From an uncultured Clostridium sp. (GTDB lineage Bacteria; Bacillota; Clostridia; Clostridiales; Clostridiaceae): 64,000 bases of DNA. Where the stretch lies: the NCBI GenBank assembly GCA_900548455.1, contig URKQ01000003.1, forward strand, positions 123,112-187,111. Direction: 5' to 3'. Positions 53,215 through 63,322 of this stretch are shown one piece after another. Numbering within the stretch: position 1 is the stretch's first letter; each line of letters begins with the position of its first letter. The translations under genes were made by a program, and so were the position numbers. Under the pieces are notes generated by a model. That model was not told the DNA's origin, did not search any database, and saw nothing but the letters and a program-made list of their open reading frames with translations.

Positions 53215-54915
53215 CTATCCCAGTTGTGATTTACTAATTTCTTTATATGTTTCACAACTCTCAATTAACTCTTCATGGGTACCATATCCTACAATATTTC
53301 CATCTTCCAAAACACATATTTTATCTGCTTGCATTATAGAGCTAATTCTTTGAGCTATCATTATAGTGGTAGTATCTTTAAAATGTTCCCTAAGATTCTT
53401 TCTTAATAAAGCATCAGTTTTATAATCTAAGGCGCTTGAGGAGTCGTCTAATATTAGTATTTCTGGATGTGCGGCTAAAGCTCTTGAAATTAACACTCTT
53501 TGTTTTTGGCCACCACTTAAATCTGCACCTCTAACCGCAACCTTCGTTTTAAATCCATTTTCCTTGTTCAATATAAAATCTGTCGCCATTGCATAGGCTG
53601 CTGCATTAGCTATATCTGTATCCTCCAAATCACGTCCAAATCTAATATTCTCATATAAAGTATCTGTACTTATAAAATCATTTTGAAAAACTATCCCAAA
53701 CTTTTCTCTAAGTTCCTTCATTTCAATAGACCTTATATCTTTTCCATTAATCCTTATACATCCACTATCTACATCATAAAATCTCATTAATAATTTAATT
53801 AAAGTAGATTTGCCTGAACCTGTTGAACCAATGATTCCTAACGTTTCACCTTTCTTTATATGTAAGTTAATATTGCTAATATTATCTTCCTTTTTATCGT
53901 AAGAAAATGAAACATTATCATATTCAATGCAATATTCACTTCCCACTACTGGCACATCTATTACTTTTAAATCTTCAGGTGAATTTATAACTTCCATTAT
54001 ACGATTAGCTGAAGAACTGGCTTTGGAATAGTTGGTGAAAACTCTTGATATAAATAACAACGCATTTAAAATTAAAGTTACATATGTTAAAAACGCTATT
54101 ATTACGCCTGGTTTTATTGCTCCACTATTAACTCTATATGCACCCGCTAATATCACAAGCACCGTACCAACATTTAAGCACAAATTCATCACTGGATTTA
54201 ATATAGACATTACCATTCCTGTTTTCTTTTCTTGCTGAGCTGCTATATTATTTTTCTCACCAAATTTTTTTCTTTCGTAATCTTCCTTTGATAAAGCCTT
54301 AATAACTCTAATTCCTGTAACATCTTCTCGAACTACTCTAACAAAATCATCGATTTTTGCTTGAACTACCCTAAACATAGGTATTCCAACTTTTGAAACA
54401 AACATTATAGCAATAAAAATAATAGGCATAACTGCTACCATAACTAATGTTAAAACAGGATCTAAAGTTAATGTAATAATTACTCCGCCTATTAACATTA
54501 TAGGTGCCCTCACACCTATCCTCTGCATCATTCCAAGCATTTGATGTATATTATAGGTATCTGTTGTTGCTCTGGAAATTAAAGATGGTAATGTGAAATT
54601 ATCAACTTGGTTATTTGATAAAGATATCATCTTAGAAAATAAATCATTTCTAATTTTTTCTGTTGTATCTCTTGCTACTTTAGAAGCCCTTCTATTTGCC
54701 ATGATATTAAACGATACTGCTATAGTTGCACATAAAAGCATAATTCCTCCCCAAATAAGAATTAAATTTATATTCTTCATGGGAATAACCTCATCTATCA
54801 TGTATGATAATATCCAAGGAATAGCAAGTTCTACTATTGTCCCGGTAAACTTAATTGTAAGTCCTACAATCATGTTAAAAACATATGGTTTTAAATATTT
54901 TAAAATATCTTTCAT
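53215..54915 (-). CDS. ABC exporter subunit (heterodimer partner 1)
   Basis: A 566-residue half-transporter. Walker A GSTGSGKSTL, signature LSGGQKQR and Walker B ILILDDSSSALD; the catalytic Glu after Walker B is replaced by Asp (DD), which is common in one half of heterodimeric exporters such as BmrC/D or LmrC/D types. Six helices precede the ATPase. I chose the ATG at 54915 with a GGGGG site 9 bases upstream over the one at 54930. It is the first of two genes. Confidence 0.92.
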   Translation of the reverse strand: MKDILKYLKPYVFNMIVGLTIKFTGTIVELAIPWILSYMIDEVIPMKNINLILIWGGIMLLCATIAVSFNIMANRRASKVARDTTEKIRNDLFSKMISLSNNQVDNFTLPSLISRATTDTYNIHQMLGMMQRIGVRAPIMLIGGVIITLTLDPVLTLVMVAVMPIIFIAIMFVSKVGIPMFRVVQAKIDDFVRVVREDVTGIRVIKALSKEDYERKKFGEKNNIAAQQEKKTGMVMSILNPVMNLCLNVGTVLVILAGAYRVNSGAIKPGVIIAFLTYVTLILNALLFISRVFTNYSKASSSANRIMEVINSPEDLKVIDVPVVGSEYCIEYDNVSFSYDKKEDNISNINLHIKKGETLGIIGSTGSGKSTLIKLLMRFYDVDSGCIRINGKDIRSIEMKELREKFGIVFQNDFISTDTLYENIRFGRDLEDTDIANAAAYAMATDFILNKENGFKTKVAVRGADLSGGQKQRVLISRALAAHPEILILDDSSSALDYKTDALLRKNLREHFKDTTTIMIAQRISSIMQADKICVLEDGNIVGYGTHEELIESCETYKEISKSQLG

Positions 54916-55008
54916 GCTTAAAGCCCCCATAATATATTTCGCGTCCCTAAATATATTATATATTAATAATATTCTGAAATCTATATAAATGTTTTATTTA
55001 ACAAAAAA

Positions 55009-55040
55009 ACTAAGAGATAAATTACTTTCTATCTCTTAGT
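55009..55040 (-). terminator. Terminator after the dehydratase-family gene
   Basis: Perfect 11-bp arms 55009-55019 and 55030-55040 with a T7 tail on the minus strand. Confidence 0.85.
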
Positions 55041-55052
55041 CTTTCATCACAA

Positions 55053-56204
55053 TTATAACATTTCTATAAATGCTGTAAGTCTTGTACTTAATTGACCAAT
55101 ATCTGCTGTTGAATAATCTGTTTCAACACTTATATATGGCTTTCCTTTCTTTTCATTTACAAATCGCTTAATTCCTATAGTCTCTATATTATATGTATGG
55201 CACGCTTGCAATACTACTTCCACCACACCATCTACCTTATATTCATCAATAAGCTTATCTAGTAATTCTAATCTCTTTGGATTAGGTGTCATTACTGAAC
55301 ACCCAATATTCAAATATCTTTTAGCTAATGCTTCATAAACATCTGGATTATTTTCATCTACTAATTCATCAATAGCTTTTGCTCCACTACAATTTTCATA
55401 AGTTACAACTATTCCCCCATTATCTTCAATGGCTTTAATAACTTTTTCTGTAGCTCCTCCTATAGGACATCCTGTTACTAAAATCCTAGGTTTTTTTTCT
55501 ATCTTCTTTTCTTTTATGTAGTCTTCCTTAATTTTAGCTTCTAGAGATCTTATTTGTCCAGGGATAGCTTTTTTATCTAGTTTATATGAGCTTCCATATA
55601 AAACTTTAAATAAATCTCCTCCTGTCATTGGAACAGGATCTAACTTCATTACTTCATATAAATCTTTTAAAGCTTTTCTTTCTTCATTTTTAATATGAAT
55701 TGCTTCTTTAATTTGTTCATCTGTAATAGTAACGTTAAATTTATTTTCTAGAAACTCCTTCATTTTAATAATTTCATTTTTCCATAAAAGAATTCCTTGT
55801 TCACTTTGTTTATTGGGAATTTCCATAACATAAACAGGTTTAAATTCTCCTAAGTACTCATACATCTTCTTTTTTCCATCACATGTAGTTTCTCCAACTA
55901 TTAAATCTGAAAAATAGAAGAAAGGACATTTATCAGTTTTCGCAAATCCAAAACTAGATTTAATTAACGGACATAGATTACTTGGCAATACCTTTTCCGC
56001 AGCTGGAATAGTTTCATCTGACATAGAACATAGACTTACTACAACGGCTCCCATAGCTATTGCTAGTTCTTGTGGAAAATATGTGCAAAAGGTTCCTATT
56101 ACAGGAATTCCACCATCTTTTATCTCCTTTACCGTTAAAAATGAATTTCTTCTTTGTTCTGCAAATTCTTTAAATACCTCTGGTAATTCAGTTACTAATT
56201 CCAT
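55053..56204 (-). CDS. 2-hydroxyacyl-CoA dehydratase-family / double-cubane-cluster-like protein
   Basis: A 383-residue iron-sulfur protein of the HgdB/HgdC-like family. It has many conserved cysteines (GTFCTYFPQE, NLCPLIKS, TTCDGKKK, TGCPIGG, ENCSGAK, QACHTYN), the pattern of single-gene members such as YjiM and the double-cubane cluster proteins. Those need an ASKHA-type ATPase activator to transfer electrons; none is encoded nearby. The substrate is unknown. No ribosome binding site as good as the neighbours, but the first ATG is used. It follows the PatB-like gene by 22 bases, so they share an operon. Confidence 0.85.
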   Translation of the reverse strand: MELVTELPEVFKEFAEQRRNSFLTVKEIKDGGIPVIGTFCTYFPQELAIAMGAVVVSLCSMSDETIPAAEKVLPSNLCPLIKSSFGFAKTDKCPFFYFSDLIVGETTCDGKKKMYEYLGEFKPVYVMEIPNKQSEQGILLWKNEIIKMKEFLENKFNVTITDEQIKEAIHIKNEERKALKDLYEVMKLDPVPMTGGDLFKVLYGSSYKLDKKAIPGQIRSLEAKIKEDYIKEKKIEKKPRILVTGCPIGGATEKVIKAIEDNGGIVVTYENCSGAKAIDELVDENNPDVYEALAKRYLNIGCSVMTPNPKRLELLDKLIDEYKVDGVVEVVLQACHTYNIETIGIKRFVNEKKGKPYISVETDYSTADIGQLSTRLTAFIEML

Positions 56205-56226
56205 TATCCCTCAGTCTCCTTAAACT

Positions 56227-57420
56227 TTATTTTATATTAAGTAAATCAATTTGTTCTTTAATCTTTTCTAGTGCCATCATAATTTGGCTTTTTGGACATG
56301 CCAAATTCATTCTTATATAACTTCCATAGTTACTTCCAAAAAAATTGCCATCATTAGTTGCTATATTACATTTTTCAACTAAAAATTTACTTAATTCTTC
56401 TTTGGACATATTAAGTTCACTACAATCTATCCATACTAAGTAAGTACCTTCTGGTTTAACTACTTTTAACTTTGGAATATTATCTTTAATATAATTAACG
56501 AAATAATCCATGTTTTCTTCTAAATATTCGGTTAAATCATCTAGCCATTTCTCTGACTTATCATAGGCTCCAACTATAGCTGCTTCTGCAAATGCATTTC
56601 CACCAAAGTTGTCATCCCCTATTAAGTGTGTATTTACCATAGGTTTTACAAACCTATTTCTGATTTCTTCATTTTTAATAATACAATTAGCAACATGTAT
56701 GCTTGCTAAATTAAATGCTTTTCCGGGAGAAGTACAAATAATACATCTATCTTCAACTTCCTTAGATAAAGTAGCTATAACAGTGTGTTTATAATCCTTA
56801 TATATAAGTTCTGAATGTATATCATCTGAAATTATATAAAGATTGTGTTTTATACAAATACGTGCAAATTCATTAAGTTCCTCCTTTGTCCAAACTCTTC
56901 CACAAGGATTATGAGGATTGCATAATATTGTAGCTTTAGTCTTTGGAGTTATCATACTTTCAAAAGCTTCAAGATCCATGGTGTAATGTCCATGATCATT
57001 TTTCATCTCACACTCAATAATTTTTCGTCCATTATTTTTTATTACATCAAAAAACGGACCATATACAGGTGTTTGTATAATTATTTCATCACCAATATCA
57101 GATACTGCTTGTACACTATACGCCAACCCAGCAACTACATTGGGAACATAACATATCCACTCTTTTTCAATTTTATAATCATGTCTTCTATTCATCCAAT
57201 CTATTATTGCTTCATAATATTTATGGGAAGCATATTGATACCCAAATACTTTTGTATCTAATACCTTCTGCATCTCTTCAATAATAAATGGAGAAACTTC
57301 AAAATCCATATCTGCTATCCACATGGAAACGATATCTTCTTTACCAAAAATGGATTTATTTTTATCCCATTTTACGCAATTGGTACCTCTTCTATTAATG
57401 ATATTGTTAAAATCATACAT
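56227..57420 (-). CDS. patB: MalY/PatB-family cystathionine beta-lyase-like aminotransferase
   Basis: A 397-residue fold-type I PLP enzyme. The MalY/PatB look is DFNNIINRRGTNCVKWD at the start, NPHNPCGRVWTKEEL, SDDIHSELIY and TSPGKAFNLAS with the PLP Lys (SPGKAFN). These enzymes cleave cystathionine or other cysteine conjugates to pyruvate, ammonia and a thiol. The ATG at 57420 has GGGGG 9 bases upstream. It is upstream of the dehydratase-like gene in the same operon, possibly thiol or amino acid breakdown. Confidence 0.9.
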   Translation of the reverse strand: MYDFNNIINRRGTNCVKWDKNKSIFGKEDIVSMWIADMDFEVSPFIIEEMQKVLDTKVFGYQYASHKYYEAIIDWMNRRHDYKIEKEWICYVPNVVAGLAYSVQAVSDIGDEIIIQTPVYGPFFDVIKNNGRKIIECEMKNDHGHYTMDLEAFESMITPKTKATILCNPHNPCGRVWTKEELNEFARICIKHNLYIISDDIHSELIYKDYKHTVIATLSKEVEDRCIICTSPGKAFNLASIHVANCIIKNEEIRNRFVKPMVNTHLIGDDNFGGNAFAEAAIVGAYDKSEKWLDDLTEYLEENMDYFVNYIKDNIPKLKVVKPEGTYLVWIDCSELNMSKEELSKFLVEKCNIATNDGNFFGSNYGSYIRMNLACPKSQIMMALEKIKEQIDLLNIK

Positions 57421-57555
57421 ACCATTCACCCCCAAAATAGTATCATTATCATCTACCACCATAATTATATAGTTAATATCTATTAAATAAAATATGTTCT
57501 TACTATTATACTATTCAAGTTTTTAATAGATACTTTAACTTCCATAGAAATAATT

Positions 57556-57599
57556 AAGGATTGCTACAAAGTTACTAATTAAACTTTGTAGCAATCCTT
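57556..57599 (-). terminator. Terminator after the PI-PLC gene
   Basis: Perfect 18-bp arms 57556-57573 and 57582-57599 with an 8-base loop; the following tail is AT-rich but with only short T runs. Confidence 0.75.
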
Positions 57600-57616
57600 A
57601 TAAAACTTTTTATATT

Positions 57617-58771
57617 CTATAGCGTTTTTGAAGTTTTCTTATAAACTCTTTTTTTCTTTGTTTTAAATATGATAAATACTATTAACATTAATATTAATAT
57701 TATAATAATAATCCATGGTAATCCTCTACTTACAGAATCTAATTTTATTTCACCAGATTCTTCTGGAACAGCTTCTTTATCTAAAACATTATTATTAGCA
57801 AAATAAATCTTCCTGGCTATTTCCTTATCACCATTATCAACGACCAATATACCATAATATTTGTTATTATCCATGTTATAACTTAAAAAATTATTATTTA
57901 TATTTTTTGAAGTATATTTAGGTCCAACTCCTGTTGATGTACTAAAAAAATTAATGTTAATCTCTTGTTTATTTAAATCTTCATCTAACATAGAAGTTAT
58001 AGCTTCATTCCACTTTTTCTCGTCATCTAACTTATACCTATCTTGAAGATTTACATTAACAAGTTTCTCTCCATTTACAATAGACTTCATAGGGAATGAC
58101 TCTGACTCAGTTTCTTGTCCATCTTGCTTTGGCCAATTAGAAAAATTCATTCCACTATTTGTATCATCAAATCCTTCGATACCCTCTAAGGATTCTCTAT
58201 ATATTAGAACTATCTTTCCTCTAACATCCTGCAATTTGGGGATCTCATTTTTTAAGTACCACTTGTCAGTATTTTTTCCTACATAGTTTTGAAAAAAGCA
58301 TTTAGCAAATTCTTCCCCTGCATCACCATGCTCTTCTTTTACAGTTATAATTATTGTTTCCTTTGGATTATCTTCTAAAAAATCATAATACCAATTTAAA
58401 ACTTTATCTAAATATAGTTTTTCTGTACCAATTCCAGGACCACTTTTACAGTCAATTGGTCCATGAACCAATTTCATTTTGTCTCCATCTTTTTCTAATC
58501 GTATATCAAAATACCTATACCCATTATATAGTTGCTCTTGAATAGTAGTTTTTTGACAAACAACTTTAAAACTCAGTAATCCAAATTGTGCCCCACTATC
58601 ATGGGTACCTGGAATAGTTATTTCACTTAACAAAGAATCTGAATCAATAATACTCATCCAATTTAGTCCTGATACCTCATTAAAGTCTGCTCCATAGGCT
58701 TTAATACTTAGTGAACAACTTATAACTGCAGCAATTAATAAAATTAAATTTAGCTTTTTAAATTTCCCCAT
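57617..58771 (-). CDS. Membrane-anchored phosphatidylinositol-specific phospholipase C
   Basis: A 384-residue PI-PLC X-domain protein. A signal peptide (residues 1-25, ending IKAYGAD) is followed by the catalytic domain with both histidines: TIPGTHDSG and LVHGPI, and with RYFDIRL and KETIIITVKEEHG. The C-terminus has a hydrophobic helix (WIIIIILILMLIVFIIF) and a basic tail KTKKKRVYKK, so it is anchored rather than released. This differs from the secreted bacterial PI-PLCs of Bacillus and Listeria. GGGTG lies 6 bases before the ATG at 58771. Confidence 0.9.
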   Translation of the reverse strand: MGKFKKLNLILLIAAVISCSLSIKAYGADFNEVSGLNWMSIIDSDSLLSEITIPGTHDSGAQFGLLSFKVVCQKTTIQEQLYNGYRYFDIRLEKDGDKMKLVHGPIDCKSGPGIGTEKLYLDKVLNWYYDFLEDNPKETIIITVKEEHGDAGEEFAKCFFQNYVGKNTDKWYLKNEIPKLQDVRGKIVLIYRESLEGIEGFDDTNSGMNFSNWPKQDGQETESESFPMKSIVNGEKLVNVNLQDRYKLDDEKKWNEAITSMLDEDLNKQEININFFSTSTGVGPKYTSKNINNNFLSYNMDNNKYYGILVVDNGDKEIARKIYFANNNVLDKEAVPEESGEIKLDSVSRGLPWIIIIILILMLIVFIIFKTKKKRVYKKTSKTL

Positions 58772-58846
58772 CTTCATCACCCATTTACTATTTTATTGGC
58801 ATGTTAACTACAAGTCAATAAATAATACCATATTTAAGAATATATG

Positions 58847-60196
58847 CTATGCTGCAATCTTTTCTGCATCTATACTTTGTACTTTATTATGCTTAATATA
58901 TAAAACTATACTAATTATAGCAGTGATAAACTCTGCTATTGTTACAGTCATCCAAACACCAGTAATCCCCAATACTTTTGACATAACAAATAAAACTATA
59001 GCAACTGTAACTAAGCCACGTGAAAGAGATACTGTAATTGCAAAGGCGGACTTTTCAACTGAATAGAAATAAGCATCTGCTAATATATTTATTCCCATGA
59101 ATAAATATGCAACACCAAATATTTTCATTGCATCGCCAGTACTCTTAATTAATTCAACATCCTCTACAAATATACTTGCTATAGAGTGTGGTATAGCTAC
59201 ACATACTATGGTAGATATAACTCCTAAGCATAAGGTAACTATAACGCCCATCCTTAAAAACTTATGTACTCTTTTTATTTTTCCTGCACCATAATTTTCA
59301 CTTACGATAGGTTGTACTGCATTAGCAACTCCTACAAATAAAGAATAGAAAATTAAATTCATATTTGCAATTATTCCATAGGTTGCAACACCAGAATCTC
59401 CTATTAATCTTAATATTGTATGATTAAATAAAATTGTAATAATACCAACTGAAAGCTGATTTACAAAACTGCTTGTCCCTGTTGCAATCATTTTTTTAAA
59501 CTCTTCAAAGGTAGGTTTAGCTTTTATAAGCTTTAATCCAGATTTTTTACTAAAACTATAACATCCAATAATAGAAACACTCACTACTGCTGAAAGGGCC
59601 GTTGCAAAAGCAGCACCTCCCATACCCCAATTAAATCCAAATACAAATAATATATCTAATACCACATTGAGTCCACAACAAACTAAAGTTGCGTTCATCG
59701 CTACCTTAGGTGCCTTGTCATTTCTAGCGAAGACATTAAATAAAATATCTATAACAAAAAAAGGAGCAAATATTAATACTGCTATTAAATATTCTTTTGT
59801 TAACTGAATATTACTTTCAGTTGCTCCTAAAGCAATAGCTAATTGATCAATAAATACAATTCCCAAAATAGCATAAATAATACTTACAACTGCAGCACAT
59901 GATATAGCCATAGTAAACATTTTTCTAGCTTTTATATCTTCGCCCTTACCTTTATATAATGAATAAGAAGCTCCTCCTCCTGCTGCAAATAAAAAACCTG
60001 TGGCATAAAAAAGAGTTATAACTGGTGTACTTACGTTTAGTGCCGCAATACCATTTCCTCCAAGGGCTCTTCCTATACATAGTGCATCAACAAAAACATA
60101 AGCTGATAATACCATCATCCCTAATATTCCAGGTATTAAGTACCTTATAAACAACTTACCTTCCGCATCTTCTAGCAAATTCATTTGTTTTTTCAT
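58847..60196 (-). CDS. MATE-family efflux transporter
   Basis: A 449-residue protein with 12 hydrophobic helices in two similar halves. The MatE features (FIRYLIPGILGMMVLSAYVFVDALCIGRALG and LSVGIITILFNHTILRLIGD) are typical of the DinF/NorM-like exporters, which use Na+ or H+ gradients to expel cationic drugs. A MarR regulator starts upstream with 15 bases between, so the pair is a regulator-pump operon. AAAGGAC precedes the ATG. Confidence 0.92.
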   Translation of the reverse strand: MKKQMNLLEDAEGKLFIRYLIPGILGMMVLSAYVFVDALCIGRALGGNGIAALNVSTPVITLFYATGFLFAAGGGASYSLYKGKGEDIKARKMFTMAISCAAVVSIIYAILGIVFIDQLAIALGATESNIQLTKEYLIAVLIFAPFFVIDILFNVFARNDKAPKVAMNATLVCCGLNVVLDILFVFGFNWGMGGAAFATALSAVVSVSIIGCYSFSKKSGLKLIKAKPTFEEFKKMIATGTSSFVNQLSVGIITILFNHTILRLIGDSGVATYGIIANMNLIFYSLFVGVANAVQPIVSENYGAGKIKRVHKFLRMGVIVTLCLGVISTIVCVAIPHSIASIFVEDVELIKSTGDAMKIFGVAYLFMGINILADAYFYSVEKSAFAITVSLSRGLVTVAIVLFVMSKVLGITGVWMTVTIAEFITAIISIVLYIKHNKVQSIDAEKIAA

Positions 60197-60211
60197 TTTA
60201 ACCTGTCCTTT

Positions 60212-60646
60212 CTACTCTGATAATTCCTTTTCTAATTCAAAAACTAGCTTTCTATATATGTTATTGAAAGCTATTTTCTCCTCATCCGTTAGTACATTAA
60301 ATGCCCTATCCTCCTTTTCATATAAGGTGGCCATAACGCTTTCAGTGTACTTTATTCCCTTTTCAGTTAATGTAACCATCTTTTTTCGTTTATCGTTTAC
60401 ATCTTTATCCCACGTAATATACTCACTTTCTTTTAATTGCTTTAACAGCCCTGTAAGAGTCTGTTTATAAATAACTAATTTATCAGAAATAAATGATACC
60501 TCAACACCTTCTTGATGTTCATATAATAAATCTAGTATTTTTAACAAGGAATGAGATATACCAACTTTAGCACACCACTTTGAATATATTTTTTCTTCTA
60601 AATTACTTAAATAAATATGTTCATTATATTCTTTACTACTTCTCAT
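60212..60646 (-). CDS. MarR-family transcriptional repressor
   Basis: A 144-residue protein. The winged HTH (VSFISDKLVIYKQTLTGLLKQLKESEYITW, then KRKKMVTLTEKG) is central, flanked by dimer helices. It most likely represses its own operon with the MATE pump and responds to small phenolic or drug-like compounds. The ATG at 60646 has GGGGTG upstream; the GTG at 60652 is less likely. An unusual operator covers the promoter. Confidence 0.92.
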   Translation of the reverse strand: MRSSKEYNEHIYLSNLEEKIYSKWCAKVGISHSLLKILDLLYEHQEGVEVSFISDKLVIYKQTLTGLLKQLKESEYITWDKDVNDKRKKMVTLTEKGIKYTESVMATLYEKEDRAFNVLTDEEKIAFNNIYRKLVFELEKELSE

Positions 60647-60668
60647 TCGCACACCCCTTTTAAAAATT

Positions 60669-60732
60669 AATACGAGTTAGTACTAATTAGTACTAACTCG
60701 TATTATTATATACTCATTATATTTTTTGTCAA
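60669..60732 (-). promoter_or_regulatory. MarR operon promoter and operator
   Basis: Consensus promoter TTGACA (60732-60727), 16 bases, TATAAT (60710-60705). Directly downstream lies a perfect 36-base palindrome (60669-60704). It contains two adjacent TTAGTACTAA decamers, each itself palindromic. It would cover the transcription start, so a bound MarR dimer pair could block it. Confidence 0.85.
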
Positions 60733-60753
60733 CAACGATAGGTTTTATTTTAT

Positions 60754-62802
60754 CTATTTGATTTTAAACTGTACCATATGCCTTTCTAAACTCTCTGCTG
60801 TTTCCCCTAATTCATCTGCTGCCTTAGCCACCTTTTCACTATTTTCAGTTACATTTCTAGCATGTTCTACTAATGTTTCTGATGTAGCCGATATCTCCTG
60901 AGCTCCTGCTGATTGCTCTTCAGTTATGGCTGCCATATTGGATGCTACTTGATCTACATTATTAATTTTTTCTATCATACTCCTTACAATATCATTTGCT
61001 TCATTTATGTTTTCATAGATACTATCAAAGGTTTCACAAGCAGTGTCTACAAGTTTAGTATTACTACTAATACTCCTCACACTTTCTTTAGTTTTATCAA
61101 TAGTTTCATTTACTTTAAAACCAATATCACTAATTAACCCATTGATTTGTTCCACAGCTTTGCTGCTATTTTCAGCTAGTTTTCTAACCTCATCTGCTAC
61201 CACTGCAAAGCCTTTTCCATATTCTCCTGCCCTTGCTGCTTCTATAGCGGCATTAAGAGCTAGCAAATTTGTTTGGCTAGATATATCCCCTATAAGGTTG
61301 ATAATCCCATAGATTTCACTAGTAGATATTCCAACTTCTTCAACGGTATTTTCCAGTTTCTTCATAGATTTTTCAATATTATTCATTGCCTTTTTAACAT
61401 GATTCATATCTTCTTTACCCTTTTCAGAAACTTGAACTGTCCTTACCATTTTTTCATCAACCTTTTTACCATCGCTATCCGTGTCTGAAACTACAGATGC
61501 TAACGTTGTTGCATTCTCTGCTATTTCAGTTATTGATCTAGATAACTCATCCACTGTAAAATTCAACTCTTTCATTGACATTCCTTGTGAATCAGCTAAA
61601 TTATAAAGGGTACTTGAAACAACTCCACTTTTCTCTGACTGCAAGCTTAACTTTTCCGAAATACTTATTATATCTGTCATAATTTTTCTCATATTAGAAA
61701 TAAATTTTCCTAAAGCTTCGCTCATAATACTAATTTCATCATTGCCCTTTGAATCAATTTGTACTGTGAAATCTCCTTCTGCTATTTTTAAAATTCCGTT
61801 TGTAAGTCCCTTTATAGGATTTACTATTACATGAATACTTCTAGCAACTACAATAGCTAATATTGCTACTGTTACTATACTTATTATTATTAATTTTATT
61901 TGAGTACTTCTAAGTTCACTCATAACATCCTTTTCTAAAGCACAAGATACCAATGTCCAATTTGTTTTATTAATTGGCTCTGCTATAACAAAGTATTTTC
62001 CTTTATCACTATCTACTAAGGATATATCTTGTTTTTCTAAATTAATTATTTCTGAAATACCTGATAAAAATTTATCTGAATCTGACTGGGTAATCTTAGA
62101 TGCAACTTTAGATGAATCTTGATGAGCTAAAATAGTTCCATTACTTTTATCTATTAATAAGGACATCCCGCTTCCCATAACTTTAATATTGGAAATATAA
62201 TCTGAAATTGCCTTTAAAAAAACATCTGTGGATAGCACCTTTTTAGCTTCTCCACTTTTGTTAAGAAGCACTGTAGCACTTACTACATATTCACCTGTAT
62301 CACCATCAATATATGGATTACCAAATGTAAATTCACTATGATTTAATCCTTCTTTGTACCAATCCCTGTCTGTAATTACATAATCCTTTTCAGGTATCCA
62401 ATTATCTGCATCTATATAATTACCTAAATTATCTCCACCATAAATACCTTTTGGATAATTTTCATTCAATTCCTTAGTTGTATATAAATAATTTAATTCC
62501 TCTTCACTACTCTTAAAATCAACTGTCTCCATTACCTTATGCACAGAATTTAAAGATGATAAAATGCCTTCTACCCACACTTCTATCTCATTTACATTAG
62601 ATTTTGATTCCGAAGATAAGAGATTATTAGCTGACTGTGTTAATATATCTTTTACTATAATTGAAATAACAAATAAAATTAGAATCATAACTAAAGAAAC
62701 AAATGGAACTATTTTAGTAAGTAGCTTAAATTTTATACTACTTATTTTTCTATTTTCACTTCTACTCTTAATTTTATTAATTACTTTTTCATTGTTCATC
62801 AT
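60754..62802 (-). CDS. Methyl-accepting chemotaxis protein with dCache domain
   Basis: A 682-residue receptor. TM1 is near residues 25-50, followed by a dCache sensor (about 55-300, with the double PAS-like layout and the DRDWYKEG motif in the first subdomain), TM2 near 305-325, a HAMP domain, and the signalling helices with the hairpin tip DISSQTNLLALNAAIEAARAG. The tip marks it as able to work with CheA/CheW. GGGGG lies 8 bases before the ATG at 62802. It is single and its ligand, often an amino acid for this sensor type, is not determined. Confidence 0.93.
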   Translation of the reverse strand: MMNNEKVINKIKSRSENRKISSIKFKLLTKIVPFVSLVMILILFVISIIVKDILTQSANNLLSSESKSNVNEIEVWVEGILSSLNSVHKVMETVDFKSSEEELNYLYTTKELNENYPKGIYGGDNLGNYIDADNWIPEKDYVITDRDWYKEGLNHSEFTFGNPYIDGDTGEYVVSATVLLNKSGEAKKVLSTDVFLKAISDYISNIKVMGSGMSLLIDKSNGTILAHQDSSKVASKITQSDSDKFLSGISEIINLEKQDISLVDSDKGKYFVIAEPINKTNWTLVSCALEKDVMSELRSTQIKLIIISIVTVAILAIVVARSIHVIVNPIKGLTNGILKIAEGDFTVQIDSKGNDEISIMSEALGKFISNMRKIMTDIISISEKLSLQSEKSGVVSSTLYNLADSQGMSMKELNFTVDELSRSITEIAENATTLASVVSDTDSDGKKVDEKMVRTVQVSEKGKEDMNHVKKAMNNIEKSMKKLENTVEEVGISTSEIYGIINLIGDISSQTNLLALNAAIEAARAGEYGKGFAVVADEVRKLAENSSKAVEQINGLISDIGFKVNETIDKTKESVRSISSNTKLVDTACETFDSIYENINEANDIVRSMIEKINNVDQVASNMAAITEEQSAGAQEISATSETLVEHARNVTENSEKVAKAADELGETAESLERHMVQFKIK

Positions 62803-62946
62803 ATAATATCCCCCTATCAAAATATAGTAATTGCTGTTATATATTTATCGTATACTTTAAAAATTTCTGAATATATATTCATTATCAATGTAAAAAAATA
62901 ATTTTTATATTTTTCATAATTTTATGTTAATTTTAAAAAATATGTG

Positions 62947-63246
62947 TTGACATTAAAAATATTAGTGGTAAAATAACTATAATAATATAAGAAAAGCTAT
63001 GAAGGAAAAAGTAACATTTGTAAAACATCCAGAGAGAAAAACATTTGGTGTAAGTTTTTTATGTGAAACATCTGTGAAGACCATTCCTAAGCTATAACTC
63101 CGAAATAATAGTAAGTGTTATCGTATTTCTGCGTTAAAGAATAGGATTTGTTAGAATCTGAGTTAAAATTTAAGGTGGAACCGTGCATTTCATGAATAGT
63201 GTGCACCCTTAGAGAAGCAGTCTATGCTTTTCTAAGGGTGTTTTCT
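62947..63246 (+). promoter_or_regulatory. Threonine-specific T-box leader with promoter
   Basis: Promoter TTGACA (62947-62952), 16 bases, TAAAAT (62969-62974). The leader has the specifier loop GAAG-ACC-ATT (ACC = Thr at 63080-63082), T-box core AAGGTGGAACCGTGC (63172-63186), and a terminator with arms 63204-63219 and 63225-63240 plus T run. The core GAACCGTG deviates slightly from the usual GNACCGCG. It would be read through when tRNA-Thr is uncharged. Confidence 0.95.
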
Positions 63247-63322
63247 TATATTACTCCAATTTTGGCCAAAATTGTGTATCAGTATGAAATTTCTGTAGTA
63301 ACAATTTAAAGGAGGATATAAC

